NCBI RefSeq assembly: GCF_000255135.1
Contig: NC_016751.1
Location: 1,302,001-1,366,000, forward strand
From: Marinitoga piezophila KA3
Lineage (GTDB): Bacteria; Thermotogota; Thermotogae; Petrotogales; Petrotogaceae
Direction of reading: 5' to 3'
DNA length: 64,000 nucleotides
Part shown: in pieces, positions 36,067-45,784 of the stretch
How the letters are laid out: the number at the start of each line of letters is the position of its first letter
Numbering within the stretch: position 1 is the first letter of the stretch
The notes under the pieces: model-generated
The model's input: the letters and a program-made list of their open reading frames with translations, nothing else
Told to the model about the DNA's origin: nothing
Database searches by the model: none
Position numbers and translations under genes: made by a program

Positions 36067-38100
36067 TTAATTTTTTAATTTTCTTATAGCGGTATTTATA
36101 GATTCATTCATTTTTGATAATGTTATCCTGGCATCTTTTAATAATTTTTCGTTTTTATTCTGATTTTTATATTCGTATTTTTTAGCATAATTGTGTAGTT
36201 CGTTATGTAGGATTATAATTTCTTTCCATATATCGTTTATTTCATCAGGTATGTTATTTCCAATTACATTTATAAATAAACCAAATTCACATTTTTGAGA
36301 TTCATCTTCTACAATTAAATATGTATTGTTATTTATTGCATCTTCGAATTTTGATATCCACTCTTCGTGATTTTTTATTGCATTTTTCAGTTCTGCAATA
36401 ATATTTTCTTTTTTAAACATTTTAAAGGTGGAAAAGATTTCTACAGTTTTAGTTAGTTGTTTAATTTCATTTTCTATTATATCAAAGAGATATTTGTTTT
36501 TTGTATTCATGTATTTTTCTTCTTTAACTATATTTTCCATGTAATTTTTTAAGGTATTTATTAGTTCTGTAATTCTTTGAGATGAAGCTGATAATTCTTC
36601 AACAGCTGCACCCTGTTCCTGGACACTTGCTGCAAGATTATCAGCTGATATAGAAATTTTTTCTACAGAATCTATAAGCTCATATAATTGATCAGATGTT
36701 TTATCGTTTATTTTGGTTACGGATTTTATATCTTCTGACATGTTAATAACCATATCAGAGGTTTCTTTAACTCCAAGCATAACTTCACCAAGGTTTTCTC
36801 TTATACTTTCTGCAGCACTTCTGCTTTCTTCAGCAAGTTTTCTTATTTCTTCAGCTACTATTGAGAAACCTTTACCAGCTTCTCCAGCTCTTGCAGCTTC
36901 AATTGCAGCATTTAATGCAAGAAGGTTTGTCTGTTCTGAAATGCTTGTAATTGTTTCTACAACATCATTTATAATTTGTGCTTTATTTGAGACGTTTTTT
37001 ACTTTTTCTACTATTGGTATCATGTTATCAGAGATATTATTTATTGTTTTATTTACAATTCCAATACTTTTTCTCCCTGTACCTGCAACCTCACTAATTT
37101 CGTGAGCTATATTGCTGAGTTCAACAGATGTGTTTGCAAGTTTTTGGATATTATTTGAGATTTCTAAAGTGCTCATATTTTGTTCCTCTATATATGAAGT
37201 AATATTATCCATTAGTTCTTTTGTATTAAATAGCGATTTATCCATATCGTCAAAATTTACTTTAAATATTTTTAATTCATGGTTTATTATATTGAATTTA
37301 GAGATACTGTTTCTAAACCTGTTAAAGAATCTACATAATGAATTTCTAAATGTTTCTGTAAAATCATTAAAAAATCGCGATATTTCTCCAACTTCATCAT
37401 ATGTTTTTACTTCTAATTTTGTTACCAGATCACCACCACTTTTTGAGAGTTCTTTTAATTTATCTTTTACGAAATGTAGCGGTTTAATGCTTTTAACCAG
37501 ATAAAGTTGAATTATAACCATCATTGCAATTACCAGTATTGAAACAGCAGTTACAAGGTATTTTAGTTTTTTAATATTTTCTTCAAACTTTTTAGTTTTT
37601 TCCTCTGTTAAATTATCCATAATTTTATCAAGTATGTCAAAAGCTTTTAAAGCAGGTTCATCGTCTATTTTTATAATTGTATCAATTTCATTTATTGATT
37701 TTCCTCTGCTTTTGAGAGAATTAACAAGATTTATGTTTTCATAGTATTTTAGTAATGTGTTTTTTATCACATTTAAAGATTTTAATTCATCTGAAGATAT
37801 ATCAGGTAGTTTTTCATATTTTTCAATATTTTCCATAATTTCATTCTTCTTTTTTTCAAATAATGAAAGATATTTTTCTTCACCTCTTAAGATATAATTT
37901 TTAAATGAATGTATAGCTCCACCATATCCAAATTCCTCTTTTATATCAGAGACCAATTTTTGCCGTATGGTTACTGATTCAATATAATCATTCCATTTAC
38001 ATTGTAAAACGCATATTTCATAAAATACAAGTGCTCCAACAATGCCAACTATCACCCCACCAACAACCATTAATAATAACATTTTTGTTTTTATTTTCAC
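36067..38100 (-). CDS. Methyl-accepting chemotaxis protein with CZB domain (2)
   Basis: 677 residues, closely similar in length and order to the receptor at 33895-35925, so a tandem duplication. Membrane segments at about 7-28 and 182-206, periplasmic helical sensor, signalling hairpin [42 protein letters not shown]. The C-terminal CZB domain keeps its ligands: [23 protein letters not shown] and [13 protein letters not shown]. The methylation and tip regions are the most conserved, the sensor and CZB parts more diverged, suggesting different tuning. It has its own terminator, so the two are separate transcripts. Confidence 0.95.
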   Translation of the reverse strand: MKIKTKMLLLMVVGGVIVGIVGALVFYEICVLQCKWNDYIESVTIRQKLVSDIKEEFGYGGAIHSFKNYILRGEEKYLSLFEKKKNEIMENIEKYEKLPDISSDELKSLNVIKNTLLKYYENINLVNSLKSRGKSINEIDTIIKIDDEPALKAFDILDKIMDNLTEEKTKKFEENIKKLKYLVTAVSILVIAMMVIIQLYLVKSIKPLHFVKDKLKELSKSGGDLVTKLEVKTYDEVGEISRFFNDFTETFRNSLCRFFNRFRNSISKFNIINHELKIFKVNFDDMDKSLFNTKELMDNITSYIEEQNMSTLEISNNIQKLANTSVELSNIAHEISEVAGTGRKSIGIVNKTINNISDNMIPIVEKVKNVSNKAQIINDVVETITSISEQTNLLALNAAIEAARAGEAGKGFSIVAEEIRKLAEESRSAAESIRENLGEVMLGVKETSDMVINMSEDIKSVTKINDKTSDQLYELIDSVEKISISADNLAASVQEQGAAVEELSASSQRITELINTLKNYMENIVKEEKYMNTKNKYLFDIIENEIKQLTKTVEIFSTFKMFKKENIIAELKNAIKNHEEWISKFEDAINNNTYLIVEDESQKCEFGLFINVIGNNIPDEINDIWKEIIILHNELHNYAKKYEYKNQNKNEKLLKDARITLSKMNESINTAIRKLKN

Positions 38101-38202
38101 AAATTACCCCCCTTTTAAAGATTTATTTTAATCATTTGTAAAATCAAGAATTATTTATATAATATTTTCTTTTCATCTATTTTTTCATTTGGTTAATAAA
38201 AG

Positions 38203-38231
38203 TTGATAAAAAGTTCTTAATAAAGTATAAT
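38203..38231 (+). promoter_or_regulatory. Promoter of the family B polymerase gene
   Basis: TTGATA (38203-38208) and a perfect TATAAT (38226-38231) with a 17-base spacer, 44 bases before the polymerase ATG. Confidence 0.75.
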
Positions 38232-38248
38232 AAATATTATAGGAGTTG

Positions 38249-38278
38249 ATGAAAATAGTATTGGAGTTGATATTATGA
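38249..38278 (+). CDS. Possible 9-residue leader peptide upstream of the polymerase gene
   Basis: An AGGAG at 38241-38245 is followed by ATG and a short frame MKIVLELIL whose TGA overlaps the polymerase ATG (ATGA). The second GGAG inside it is the polymerase ribosome site. The 3-base gap to the first ATG is short. It may couple translation or be chance. Confidence 0.3.
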   Translation: MKIVLELIL

Positions 38279-40794
38279 ATGTTTCCGCTATATGGCAAAA
38301 TCCGAATAATAAACAATTTTACTATAAAGAAAGGCCATTTTCAAAATGGATTAAATTAAATAAATCGCTAACCTTTTTGTTTGAAAGACATTTGAAGAAA
38401 GAAATTGTGCAGTTGTTAAGGGAGAATAATTTTAAAAATTCAGATATAAAAAATGTTGAGGAAGATTGGAAGGATATTTTCAATAAACCTTTAGTAAAGG
38501 TAAATTTTGAGAATAATATTTCGTATTATAGATATAATAATTTTTTGAAAAAATTAAAAGAAAAAGGAATAGGTATATATGGAAGGGATATTATAAATAT
38601 TTTTCCTTATGATATTTCTGAAAGAATAGAGGATAAACGTATCTGGTTTCTGGATATAGAGGTTGAAGGCGATGAGGATATTGCTGAAGATTCAGTTCCA
38701 TCATCTATTTTAGCTAAAGGAATGATAATTTCTATTACATATTATGATTCATATGAAAAAGAATATTATTCCATTATTGTTAGTAGAGAAAAAGTTGATA
38801 CGTTTAATAAGAAAATAAGATTTGTTGATAGTGAAGAGGAGTTATTAAAAACGTTTAATAATCTTTTGAAGAGAAAGGTTCCTGATATTATTACAGGATG
38901 GTATTCAAATGGATATGATATTCCATATATTATAAATAGAGGAAAGAAATATCACATAATCATTTCAGCTATTGATGGATTAAAGCCGTATTCTTCATAT
39001 AAGAAACAACCTTCTGGATATAGGTTTAATAATTCTATTCCTGGTGTAAATTTGCTTGATTATATGGAGTTATACAAGAAGTATATTTTTGAGAAACCAC
39101 CATCATATAAGCTTGATGAGATTGCCAGAATTCATAATATTGAAGGAAAAAGTGAATACATGGGATTTTTGAATTATAAGAAAAATTTTGAAAAGTTTGT
39201 AGAATATATTTTTAGAGATGTTGAGATATTGGTTGAATTGGAAGATAAATTAAATCTTTTAAATTTGATTTGCGGGTTACAATCTGTAATTAGAATACCT
39301 ATAAATATGTTATTGGCACCTTCTATATCAATAGAACATTACTTACAACAATTTTTATTGCCAGAGAAAAAATCATTTAAGGAAAATTATAATATATATA
39401 GTTCAAAGAATGTTGATTTTGAAGGAGCTATTGTTTTACAGCCACCGGATAAAAAATATGAAAATGTAATTGTACTTGATTATGCATCTCTTTATCCAAA
39501 TGCAATTCAAACTTTTAATCTTTCTCCAGAAACTCTTAGATATGATTTTAACTATAACGGAAAACATGTTGATATTGGATTGATGATTCAGGATGAAGGA
39601 AAGGATTATATTCCGTTAAAATATACTCTTGAAATTGAAGGCGTATTGCCTTCTTTAATTAGGTATCTTTTAAAAGAACGTTTGAAATTTAAGCAATTAA
39701 AAAAATCTACTCCTCCAGATAATCCTGAATATATAAAATATGATATTAAACAGAGTAATTATAAGATTCTGCTAAATTCCATGTATGGTGTAATAGGTAC
39801 TGAAAGGTTTCCTTTGCATGATAAACGTGTGGCCGCTTCTATAACTGGTGGTGCTCGCGGTGCATTAAGATATATGAATAATAAACTCAATAATCATGAA
39901 TTTAAAGATGTTGATATAAATGGCAGGAAGATATCTTTTAGAACAGAGGTTATATATTCTGATACCGATAGTTCATTTAATGTGATACATTGTGAAGAAA
40001 AGTTGTCGAAGGAAGATGTTGTTCAAATTGGGAGATATATAGCAACATATATAAATGATAATATTGCTAAAGAGTTTGTTGTTAAATATTCCAATACTGA
40101 AGAGATAATAAATAGAAATTCTTTAAAGGTGGAAGTTGATAAGATATTTAAGGTTGTTAGATTTTTTGGAGTTAAGAAACGTTATTTTGGATATGATTTT
40201 GATAAAAATATTATTACACATGGAGTTGAAATTGTAAGGGTTGATACCCCAAGAAAAATAAAGGATATATTAAAGGATTTGTTTATTAAAGCTTTAGATG
40301 GTGTGTTGAAAAAAGAGGATTTAATTCGATATTATAATGTTATAAAACAAACACCTCTTGAAGAAATTGCCATTTCAAAGACTGTTACAAAGATAGATTT
40401 TGATAAGTATAAGACAATTCCAAATCATGTTCGTGCAATTCAATTAATGAGAGAGATATATAAGTTCAAATATACATTAAACGATAAGTTGTTATATTTT
40501 CACATAAAATATAATAATAGGAGAAATTATAGAATTGTTGAAAGGATTTTTAATAAGAAGTTTAAGGATGTTGCACTTGTTTCTGCGTGTATAGAAAGGG
40601 AACATTTGCCACAATTTGTTAAACTCGTAAAGGCAAATGAGCTTGAGATAGATTATTATACGCTTTTTGATAAGCAGGTTTTATCTACGTTGAAACAGTT
40701 TTCTGAATATCGTGAAATTATAAAAGAGGTAAAGAATGAAATTGAAAAAATGGAAGGGATTAATAATAAAAGCGAGCAATTAAAATTATTTTAA
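38275..40794 (+). CDS. Family B DNA polymerase
   Basis: 839 residues. Proofreading exonuclease motifs are intact: Exo I FLDIEVEG (D127, E129), Exo II GWYSNGYDIPYI (N212, D215) and Exo III YIFRDVEIL (Y311, D315). Polymerase motifs are A DYASLYPNAI (D402), B KQSNYKILLNSMYG (K492, N501, Y504) and C YSDTDSSF (D563, D565), so all catalytic Asp residues remain. Motif A has SLYPN instead of SLYPS and motif C YSDTDS instead of YGDTDS. Family B polymerases are absent from most bacteria; this one is closer in motif style to archaeal, viral or Pol II enzymes, but I cannot rank them. Role in repair or in element replication unknown. Confidence 0.92.
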   Translation: MNVSAIWQNPNNKQFYYKERPFSKWIKLNKSLTFLFERHLKKEIVQLLRENNFKNSDIKNVEEDWKDIFNKPLVKVNFENNISYYRYNNFLKKLKEKGIGIYGRDIINIFPYDISERIEDKRIWFLDIEVEGDEDIAEDSVPSSILAKGMIISITYYDSYEKEYYSIIVSREKVDTFNKKIRFVDSEEELLKTFNNLLKRKVPDIITGWYSNGYDIPYIINRGKKYHIIISAIDGLKPYSSYKKQPSGYRFNNSIPGVNLLDYMELYKKYIFEKPPSYKLDEIARIHNIEGKSEYMGFLNYKKNFEKFVEYIFRDVEILVELEDKLNLLNLICGLQSVIRIPINMLLAPSISIEHYLQQFLLPEKKSFKENYNIYSSKNVDFEGAIVLQPPDKKYENVIVLDYASLYPNAIQTFNLSPETLRYDFNYNGKHVDIGLMIQDEGKDYIPLKYTLEIEGVLPSLIRYLLKERLKFKQLKKSTPPDNPEYIKYDIKQSNYKILLNSMYGVIGTERFPLHDKRVAASITGGARGALRYMNNKLNNHEFKDVDINGRKISFRTEVIYSDTDSSFNVIHCEEKLSKEDVVQIGRYIATYINDNIAKEFVVKYSNTEEIINRNSLKVEVDKIFKVVRFFGVKKRYFGYDFDKNIITHGVEIVRVDTPRKIKDILKDLFIKALDGVLKKEDLIRYYNVIKQTPLEEIAISKTVTKIDFDKYKTIPNHVRAIQLMREIYKFKYTLNDKLLYFHIKYNNRRNYRIVERIFNKKFKDVALVSACIEREHLPQFVKLVKANELEIDYYTLFDKQVLSTLKQFSEYREIIKEVKNEIEKMEGINNKSEQLKLF

Positions 40795-40893
40795 AACACT
40801 TTTATAATTACTTTTATATAAAATCGACAAAATTTCTAAACATAAAAGTCTTAAAATATATTGTGATTTTATTTTCAAAATGGAGGGATTGTA

Positions 40894-41649
40894 ATGAAAA
40901 TTTTCTTGATTGGTGCCGGGAATTCGGCAAAGATTATTTTGGAAGAATTAAAAGAAGAATTGGATAAGGTTTATGTGTATGATGTTGATAAATCCCAAAT
41001 TGAAAAATTAAAGGAATTTTATAATATTTCTTATGCAGATATAAAGGATATTGCGAATTTAGATATAGATTATGTTATAGAAGTTGCATCAACAAAGGCT
41101 GTTGTGGAATATGGAAAGTTTGTTATTGAAAATAATAAGAATTTTATTATTTTAAGCACAGGTGCTTTTGCTGATAGAGATTTTTTAAATGATTTTCAGG
41201 AAGCGTTGAAAAAATCAAATAGTAGAGTTTACGTTGTTTCTGGAGCTATTGGGGGAATTGACCTTATTAATGCAATAAACGATAAGATAAAATCAATTAC
41301 ATTAACAACAAGAAAACCTCCAAAAAGCCTTGGACTTGAAATTGATGAGGAAAAGGTTATATTTGAAGGAAGTTCAACGGAAGCAATAAAGAGATTCCCT
41401 AAAAATGTAAATGTAGCTGTGACATTATCGCTTGCAGCAAGGGATTTTGATAAGGTAAAGGTTAGAATTATTGCTGATCCTAAAGTAGAAAGAAATATTC
41501 ATAATATAAAAATTAATTCAATAGCGGGAAATTACGAGTTTACATTTGAAAATTTCCCTTCTGAAAATCCTAAAACAAGTTATTTAGCACCGTTATCTGT
41601 AGCAGGATTATTAAAAAATATAAATTCAAAAATCAAAATAGGAGGATGA
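40894..41649 (+). CDS. nadX: L-aspartate dehydrogenase
   Basis: 251 residues. NAD-binding loop [50 protein letters not shown] and the catalytic-domain [10 protein letters not shown] segment fit the NadX family. The enzyme oxidises aspartate to iminoaspartate for NAD synthesis and replaces the flavoenzyme NadB in anaerobes and thermophiles. ATG after GGAGGG. First gene of the nadX-nadA-nadC operon, with the nadA start directly behind its stop. Confidence 0.93.
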   Translation: MKIFLIGAGNSAKIILEELKEELDKVYVYDVDKSQIEKLKEFYNISYADIKDIANLDIDYVIEVASTKAVVEYGKFVIENNKNFIILSTGAFADRDFLNDFQEALKKSNSRVYVVSGAIGGIDLINAINDKIKSITLTTRKPPKSLGLEIDEEKVIFEGSSTEAIKRFPKNVNVAVTLSLAARDFDKVKVRIIADPKVERNIHNIKINSIAGNYEFTFENFPSENPKTSYLAPLSVAGLLKNINSKIKIGG

Positions 41650-41651
41650 AG

Positions 41652-42587
41652 ATGATAAATCAAACAGCTATTGAAAGAGATTTTATTGAAAAGATTATAG
41701 AATTAAAGAAAGAGAAAGGTTATACAATTCTTGCTCATAATTATCAAATTGGAGAATTACAGGATATAGCAGATATTACAGGTGATTCATTACAGCTTGC
41801 CAGATTGGCAACGGAAATTGAAAACGATAAGATACTCTTTCTTGGTGTAGATTTTATGGCAGAAACATTAAAGATTTTAAATCCTTCAAAGAAAATAATA
41901 GTACCAACAAAGGGTTCTACATGTCCAATGGCAAACTCATTAACTCCGGAAATAATAAAGGAATTTAAAGAAAAATATCCAGAAGCTCCTGTTGTATTGT
42001 ATGTGAACAGTACTGCAGCATGTAAGGTATATGCAGATTATACATGTACTTCAGCAAATGCTGTTGATGTAGTTAGCAAAATAGATTCAGATATAGTATT
42101 ATTTGGACCAGATAAGAATTTGGGATCATATGTTGCAGAAAAAACAGGTAAAAAGGTTATTCCAATTCCAGGAGATACCGGATACTGTTATGTTCACAAT
42201 AGATTTTCAGCAGAGGATGTTAAAAAAGTAAGAGAAGAACATCCAGATGCAAAGATTATAATACATCCAGAATCACCAAAGGAAGCAAGAGATTTATGTG
42301 ATTATATTGGAAGCACAGGACAGATGATGAAATTTCCTGAAACAGATGATGCTAAAGAATTTATCATTGGTACTGAAGTTGGAATGATTCATAAATTAGA
42401 AAATACATTTAAAGATAAAAAGTTTTATCCATTAAAAGAACTTGCTATATGTAATAATATGAAAAAGAATAATTTGAAGAATGTATATCTCTCTTTATTA
42501 AATGAAGAACACGAAATAGAACTTCCTGAAGAAATAATGGAAAAAGCAAAGATTCCTATTTTAAATATGTTTAAAATTATGGAGTGA
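41652..42587 (+). CDS. nadA: Quinolinate synthase A
   Basis: 311 residues; the ATG at 41652 is 6 bases after GGAGG, whereas the ATG at 41646 directly abuts it. NadA condenses iminoaspartate and dihydroxyacetone phosphate into quinolinate on a 4Fe-4S cluster. Segments [95 protein letters not shown] and ICNNMKKN carry the three cluster Cys and substrate residues. The enzyme is oxygen-sensitive, fitting an anaerobic organism. Confidence 0.96.
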   Translation: MINQTAIERDFIEKIIELKKEKGYTILAHNYQIGELQDIADITGDSLQLARLATEIENDKILFLGVDFMAETLKILNPSKKIIVPTKGSTCPMANSLTPEIIKEFKEKYPEAPVVLYVNSTAACKVYADYTCTSANAVDVVSKIDSDIVLFGPDKNLGSYVAEKTGKKVIPIPGDTGYCYVHNRFSAEDVKKVREEHPDAKIIIHPESPKEARDLCDYIGSTGQMMKFPETDDAKEFIIGTEVGMIHKLENTFKDKKFYPLKELAICNNMKKNNLKNVYLSLLNEEHEIELPEEIMEKAKIPILNMFKIME

Positions 42588-42591
42588 TAAT

Positions 42592-43413
42592 ATGTTTAAA
42601 TATGAGATTGAGTTGTTAAAGGATTGGATTGAAAGGGATAATTCTTTTTTTGATATAGCTTCATATGAATTGAGAGATAAAGAAGCTTCAGGGATAATAA
42701 TTTTAAAAAATTCAGAAGTTGTGTTGTCTGGAATTGAGATTATAAAAAGATTATTTGAAGAATATAATATCGATTATGATTTTAAGTTTAATGACGGTGA
42801 AAAGGTTGATAAAGGAATTATTGGTGAAATTAAAGGAAATGCATATAATGTTCTTATTGTTGAAAGAACAATGTTGAATATTCTTTCTATGATGAGCGCA
42901 ATTGCAACTAAGACTCATAATCTTGTAAGTAAAATAGATGGTAAAACCAGATTAGCAGCAACGAGAAAGGTTTTTCCAGGTCTTGGAAATCTTGAAAAAT
43001 TAGCTGTATTACATGGTGGAGGCGATACACATCGCTGGAATCTTTCAGAAAGTATAATGCTTAAGGATAATCATATAAAGATGTATGGCGGTATAGAAAA
43101 TGCAATAAATACAGCCAGGAAATATAAATCATTTACAAAAAAATTGGAAATTGAAGTTGAAAATGAAAAAGATGCTATTATTGCTGCAAAAAATGGTGTT
43201 GATATTATTATGCTTGATAATTTTTCTGCTGAAAAAGCCAAAGAAACTGCAAGAAAATTAAAAGAAAATTATCCCCATATAATAATAGAAGTTTCCGGTG
43301 GAATAAGTGAAGATAATTATCTGGAATACGTTGATGATAATATAGATATAATATCAATGGGAAAATTGACCACAGAAATAAAATATATAGATTTTTCTCT
43401 TGAAATGAAATAA
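42592..43413 (+). CDS. nadC: Nicotinate-nucleotide pyrophosphorylase (quinolinate phosphoribosyltransferase)
   Basis: 273 residues. It converts quinolinate and PRPP to nicotinate mononucleotide. Seen are VERTMLNILSMMSAIATKTHNLV, KTRLAATRKVFPGLGNLEKLAVLHGGGDTHRWNLSESIMLKDNHIK (family signature with the substrate Arg and Lys residues), EIEVENEKDAIIAAKNGVDIIMLDNFSAE and EVSGGISEDN. Complete. Last gene of the operon; nadX-nadA-nadC gives a full route from aspartate to nicotinate mononucleotide. Confidence 0.96.
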   Translation: MFKYEIELLKDWIERDNSFFDIASYELRDKEASGIIILKNSEVVLSGIEIIKRLFEEYNIDYDFKFNDGEKVDKGIIGEIKGNAYNVLIVERTMLNILSMMSAIATKTHNLVSKIDGKTRLAATRKVFPGLGNLEKLAVLHGGGDTHRWNLSESIMLKDNHIKMYGGIENAINTARKYKSFTKKLEIEVENEKDAIIAAKNGVDIIMLDNFSAEKAKETARKLKENYPHIIIEVSGGISEDNYLEYVDDNIDIISMGKLTTEIKYIDFSLEMK

Positions 43414-43443
43414 AACGCCTGATTTTCAGGCGTTTTATTTTTT
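43411..43443 (+). terminator. Terminator of the nad operon
   Basis: AAAACGCCTGA / TCAGGCGTTTT stem followed by ATTTTTTT. Confidence 0.88.
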
Positions 43444-43503
43444 TATATATTGTAAAAGAAAAAAATTTTTAAATAGTTATTTACATGATTTATATTTTTA
43501 AAT

Positions 43504-43532
43504 TTGACTTTTTTTGTCTAATTTTGTATAAT
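43504..43532 (+). promoter_or_regulatory. Promoter of the suf operon
   Basis: TTGACT (43504-43509) and TATAAT (43527-43532) with a 17-base spacer, 40 bases before sufC. No IscR-like dyad recognised. Confidence 0.8.
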
Positions 43533-43572
43533 GATATTAGAAGAAAATATGACAAAAAAAGGAGGAATTAAA

Positions 43573-44343
43573 ATGTTATTATCTATTAAAAATTTAAAAG
43601 CTAAAGTCATTGAAGACGACAAAGAAATATTAAAAGGCGTGAATTTAACTATAAATCCTGGCGAAATACATGTATTAATGGGACCAAACGGTTCTGGTAA
43701 ATCAACACTTTCAAATGTTATTATGGGATCACCAAAGTTTGAAGTAACTGATGGTGAAGTTTTATTTGAAGGAAAGGATATTTTAAACCTCGATACAAAT
43801 GAAAGGGCTAAGTTAGGAATATTTCTGACTTTTCAACACCCTCAGGAAATTGAGGGGGTTAAAATGAGACAGTTTTTAATTAATGCATACAGACATATGC
43901 ATCCTGATGAAAAGGTTTCGCCTATTGAATTAAACAAGAGATTGAATAAGTTATGCGAAGAGATAAATCTTTCACCATCATTTTTAGAAAGATACGTTAA
44001 TTCTGGATTTTCCGGTGGAGAAAAGAAAAAGAGTGAAATTTTGCAATTGTTTTTCTTAAAGCCTAAGCTCGTAATTATTGACGAAATAGATTCCGGGTTA
44101 GATGTTGATGCTTTAAGAGATGTTGCTGAAGCTATTAATAAATTAAAGACTGAGGATATGAGTATTTTAATGATTACACATTATCAGAGAATTTTGAAAT
44201 ATTTGCATCCTGATTTTGTTCATGTATATGTTAATGGAAGAATTGTTCATACAGGCGATGCATCACTTGCTGAAGAAATTGAGGAAAAGGGTTATAGTAT
44301 CTTAAATGAGTTTGTTGATGCTGACACTGTAAAGGGGTGGTAA
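43573..44343 (+). CDS. sufC: Fe-S assembly ATPase SufC
   Basis: 256 residues from the ATG after AGGAGG; an earlier in-frame start at 43531 overlaps the -10 and is rejected. ABC-type ATPase of the SufBCD scaffold: Walker A MGPNGSGKSTLSNVIMG, Q-loop FLTFQHPQEIEGV, signature GFSGGEKKKSEILQ, Walker B LVIIDEIDSGLDVDALR, H-loop TH. It powers the shape change of SufB-SufD during cluster building. First of five genes, sufCBDSU. Confidence 0.97.
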   Translation: MLLSIKNLKAKVIEDDKEILKGVNLTINPGEIHVLMGPNGSGKSTLSNVIMGSPKFEVTDGEVLFEGKDILNLDTNERAKLGIFLTFQHPQEIEGVKMRQFLINAYRHMHPDEKVSPIELNKRLNKLCEEINLSPSFLERYVNSGFSGGEKKKSEILQLFFLKPKLVIIDEIDSGLDVDALRDVAEAINKLKTEDMSILMITHYQRILKYLHPDFVHVYVNGRIVHTGDASLAEEIEEKGYSILNEFVDADTVKGW

Positions 44344-44344
44344 T

Positions 44345-45760
44345 ATGAAGGATATTAATGATATAAACTATGATGAAATAATGGTTAATCAATCGATGTT
44401 CGATTTTAGAAATGAAGCTAAATACGCTTTTAAAACACCTCCTGGGTTAAATGAAAAGGTTATTAGAGAGATTTCAGAAGCAAAGAATGAACCTAAATGG
44501 ATGTTAGAACATAGATTGGAAGCTTTTAAGATTTTCGAATCTTACCATGAACCGAATTTTGGTGTAGATATTAAAAATCTTGATTTAAGTAAAATAGTTG
44601 CATATATGAAACCTGATGCCAAAAAGGCTGCAACATGGGAAGAGGTTCCTGAGGAAATTAAGGATACTTTTGAAAAATTAGGAATTCCTGAAGCAGAAAG
44701 AAAGGCTTTAGCTGGAGTTGGAGCACAATACGATTCGGAAGTTGTTTATCAGCATATTCAAAAGGAATTAGACGAACTTGGGGTTATCTTTCTTGATATG
44801 GAAACTGCTGTAAAGGAATATCCTGATTTAATAAAAGAATATTTTATGAAGCTTGTGCCTTCATATAATCATAGATATGCAGCTTTACATGGAGCATTAT
44901 GGAGCGGCGGCTCGTTTTTATATGTTCCAAAAGGTGTAAAGGTTCCTTTGCCATTACAGGCATATTTTAGAATGAATAATCCCGGAATGAGTCAGCTTGA
45001 ACATACTTTGATTATTGCAGATGAAGGCTCAGAAGTTGAATTTATTGAAGGTTGTTCTGCACCATTTTATAGTGTAACCAATTTACATGCTGGTATGGTT
45101 GAAATATACGTAAAAAAAGGCGCAAAGATGAAATATTCCACCATTCAAAATTGGAGTAAGAATACATATAATCTCAACACCAAGAGGGCTATTGTTGACG
45201 AAGATGGTTCTATGGAATGGGTTTCCGGTTCTCTTGGAAGTTTTAAAACTATGCTTTATCCTATGACTATCTTAAAAGGTAAAGGCGCAAAGAATAGCAG
45301 TATTACATTAACATATGCCGGACCAAATCAACATCTTGATACTGGTTCAAAGGTATTTCACCTTGCACCATATACAAGTTCTGTTGTTAATGCAAGAAGT
45401 ATTAGTATTGGTGGCGGTTGGGCATTTTATAGAGGCTGGGTGAAGATTGCCGAAAGTGCAAAAGGAGCTAAATCTTCTGTTGAATGTAATGCTTTAATGC
45501 TTGACAATAAATCAAAGAGTGATACTGTACCTTTAATTGAGGTGTTTACAGATGATGCTGATGTTGGACATGAAGCTAAAATTGGAAGAATCAGTGAAGA
45601 ACAGATATATTATTTAATGTCAAGAGGTCTTAGCGAAGCGGACGCAAAGAGCATGATTGTAAGAGGGTTTATTGAACCGTTAGTAAAGGAATTGCCACTT
45701 GAATACGCATTGGAATTAAATAAATTAATTAATCTTGAAGTTGAATCCTCTATAGGATAA
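44345..45760 (+). CDS. sufB: Fe-S scaffold protein SufB
   Basis: 471 residues. With SufC and SufD it forms the scaffold on which clusters are assembled. YVPKGVKVPLPLQAYFRMN, EGCSAPFYSVTNLHAG, NWSKNTYNLNTKRAIV and the C-terminal VECNALMLDNKSKSDTVPLIEVFTDDADVGHEAKIGRISEEQIYYLMSRGLSEADAKSMIVRGF are family-defining; the scaffold Cys (VECN) is present. One base after sufC, so co-translated. Confidence 0.97.
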   Translation: MKDINDINYDEIMVNQSMFDFRNEAKYAFKTPPGLNEKVIREISEAKNEPKWMLEHRLEAFKIFESYHEPNFGVDIKNLDLSKIVAYMKPDAKKAATWEEVPEEIKDTFEKLGIPEAERKALAGVGAQYDSEVVYQHIQKELDELGVIFLDMETAVKEYPDLIKEYFMKLVPSYNHRYAALHGALWSGGSFLYVPKGVKVPLPLQAYFRMNNPGMSQLEHTLIIADEGSEVEFIEGCSAPFYSVTNLHAGMVEIYVKKGAKMKYSTIQNWSKNTYNLNTKRAIVDEDGSMEWVSGSLGSFKTMLYPMTILKGKGAKNSSITLTYAGPNQHLDTGSKVFHLAPYTSSVVNARSISIGGGWAFYRGWVKIAESAKGAKSSVECNALMLDNKSKSDTVPLIEVFTDDADVGHEAKIGRISEEQIYYLMSRGLSEADAKSMIVRGFIEPLVKELPLEYALELNKLINLEVESSIG

Positions 45761-45784
45761 GCTTCAGTGGAGGTGAATTTTTAA

